A DNA stretch of 5,817 nucleotides. Source: Caryophanales bacterium UBA6448 (GTDB lineage: Bacteria; Bacillota_I; Bacilli_A; RF39; UBA660). A program made the translations under genes and the position numbers. The notes under the pieces are model-generated. The model was not told where the DNA came from and did no database searches. It saw only the letters and a list, made by a program, of their open reading frames with translations. The stretch is from the NCBI GenBank assembly GCA_002439555.1, contig DJOC01000061.1, forward strand, positions 12,644 through 18,460, read 5' to 3'. Of the stretch, positions 5,752-5,817 are shown piece by piece (within the stretch, counting starts at the first letter, position 1; each line of letters begins with the position of its first letter).

Positions 5752-5817
5752 TTACCGGAAAATTTCTGATTTCCTCCTTTTTTTGATAAATTTCTTTAAA
5801 AAGTCTAAAATTTTACA
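5752..5817 (-). CDS. Possible 3' end of an upstream gene (partial)
   Basis: Only one of the three minus-strand frames is open from the window edge. It gives 21 codons ending CGG TAA (stop 5754-5752), with a Lys/Arg-rich tail ending RRKSEIFR. This could be the C-terminus of a gene reading toward the endonuclease, and a cognate DNA methyltransferase would be a natural candidate, but these residues do not identify a family. A short open stretch of this kind can also occur by chance in AT-rich non-coding DNA. Confidence 0.25.
   Translation of the reverse strand, partial: CKILDFLKKFIKKRRKSEIFR

Noticed and set aside
1..5817. CRISPR array, insertion sequence or rRNA
   Set aside because: No regularly spaced direct repeats, transposase-like frame or rRNA segment was found on either strand.

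Overview
The window is strongly AT-rich bacterial DNA. It reads with the standard genetic code: tryptophan is TGG in the genes that contain it, and all four long genes stop with TAA or TAG. A Bacillus-type ezrA / cysteine desulfurase / thiI cluster and an Arg(ACG)-Pro(TGG) tRNA pair point to a low-GC Gram-positive bacterium (Firmicutes/Bacilli, perhaps one of the very AT-rich uncultured lineages). EzrA suggests FtsZ-based division. The exact taxon cannot be read from the sequence.

Left part (1-4343, minus strand): a compact operon is transcribed right to left. ezrA encodes the membrane-anchored division regulator. It is followed after 9 bp by an IscS/NifZ-type cysteine desulfurase, whose stop codon directly abuts the start of thiI. 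The last two form a sulfur-relay pair: the desulfurase takes sulfur from cysteine and ThiI places it on U8 of tRNA as 4-thiouridine. Two AT-rich intrinsic terminators follow thiI, and a possible leftward promoter near 77-106 would serve a gene beyond the left edge.

Middle (4344-4896): two plus-strand tRNA genes, Arg(ACG) and Pro(TGG), diverge from ezrA. Both encode CCA, both carry U8 (the ThiI target), and each has its own sigma-A-like promoter. A clear terminator follows the Pro gene. An 11-base sequence in the spacer is perfectly complementary to the anticodon arm of the Pro tRNA. Between the tRNA terminator and the facing terminator of the next gene lies a small relatively GC-rich island with a 20-bp near-palindrome, flanking CCCCTAGT/CCCCTACT repeats and a tRNA T-arm-like string.

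Right part (4897-5817, minus strand): a 252-residue PD-(D/E)xK protein resembles the MvaI/BcnI restriction endonuclease family. No methyltransferase is visible. One may lie upstream beyond the right edge, where a frame open from the edge ends at 5752. The gap before the endonuclease holds Shine-Dalgarno-like sequences without a proper gene behind them. No CRISPR array, insertion sequence or rRNA was seen. The most unusual parts are the endonuclease and the tRNA spacer and island features.
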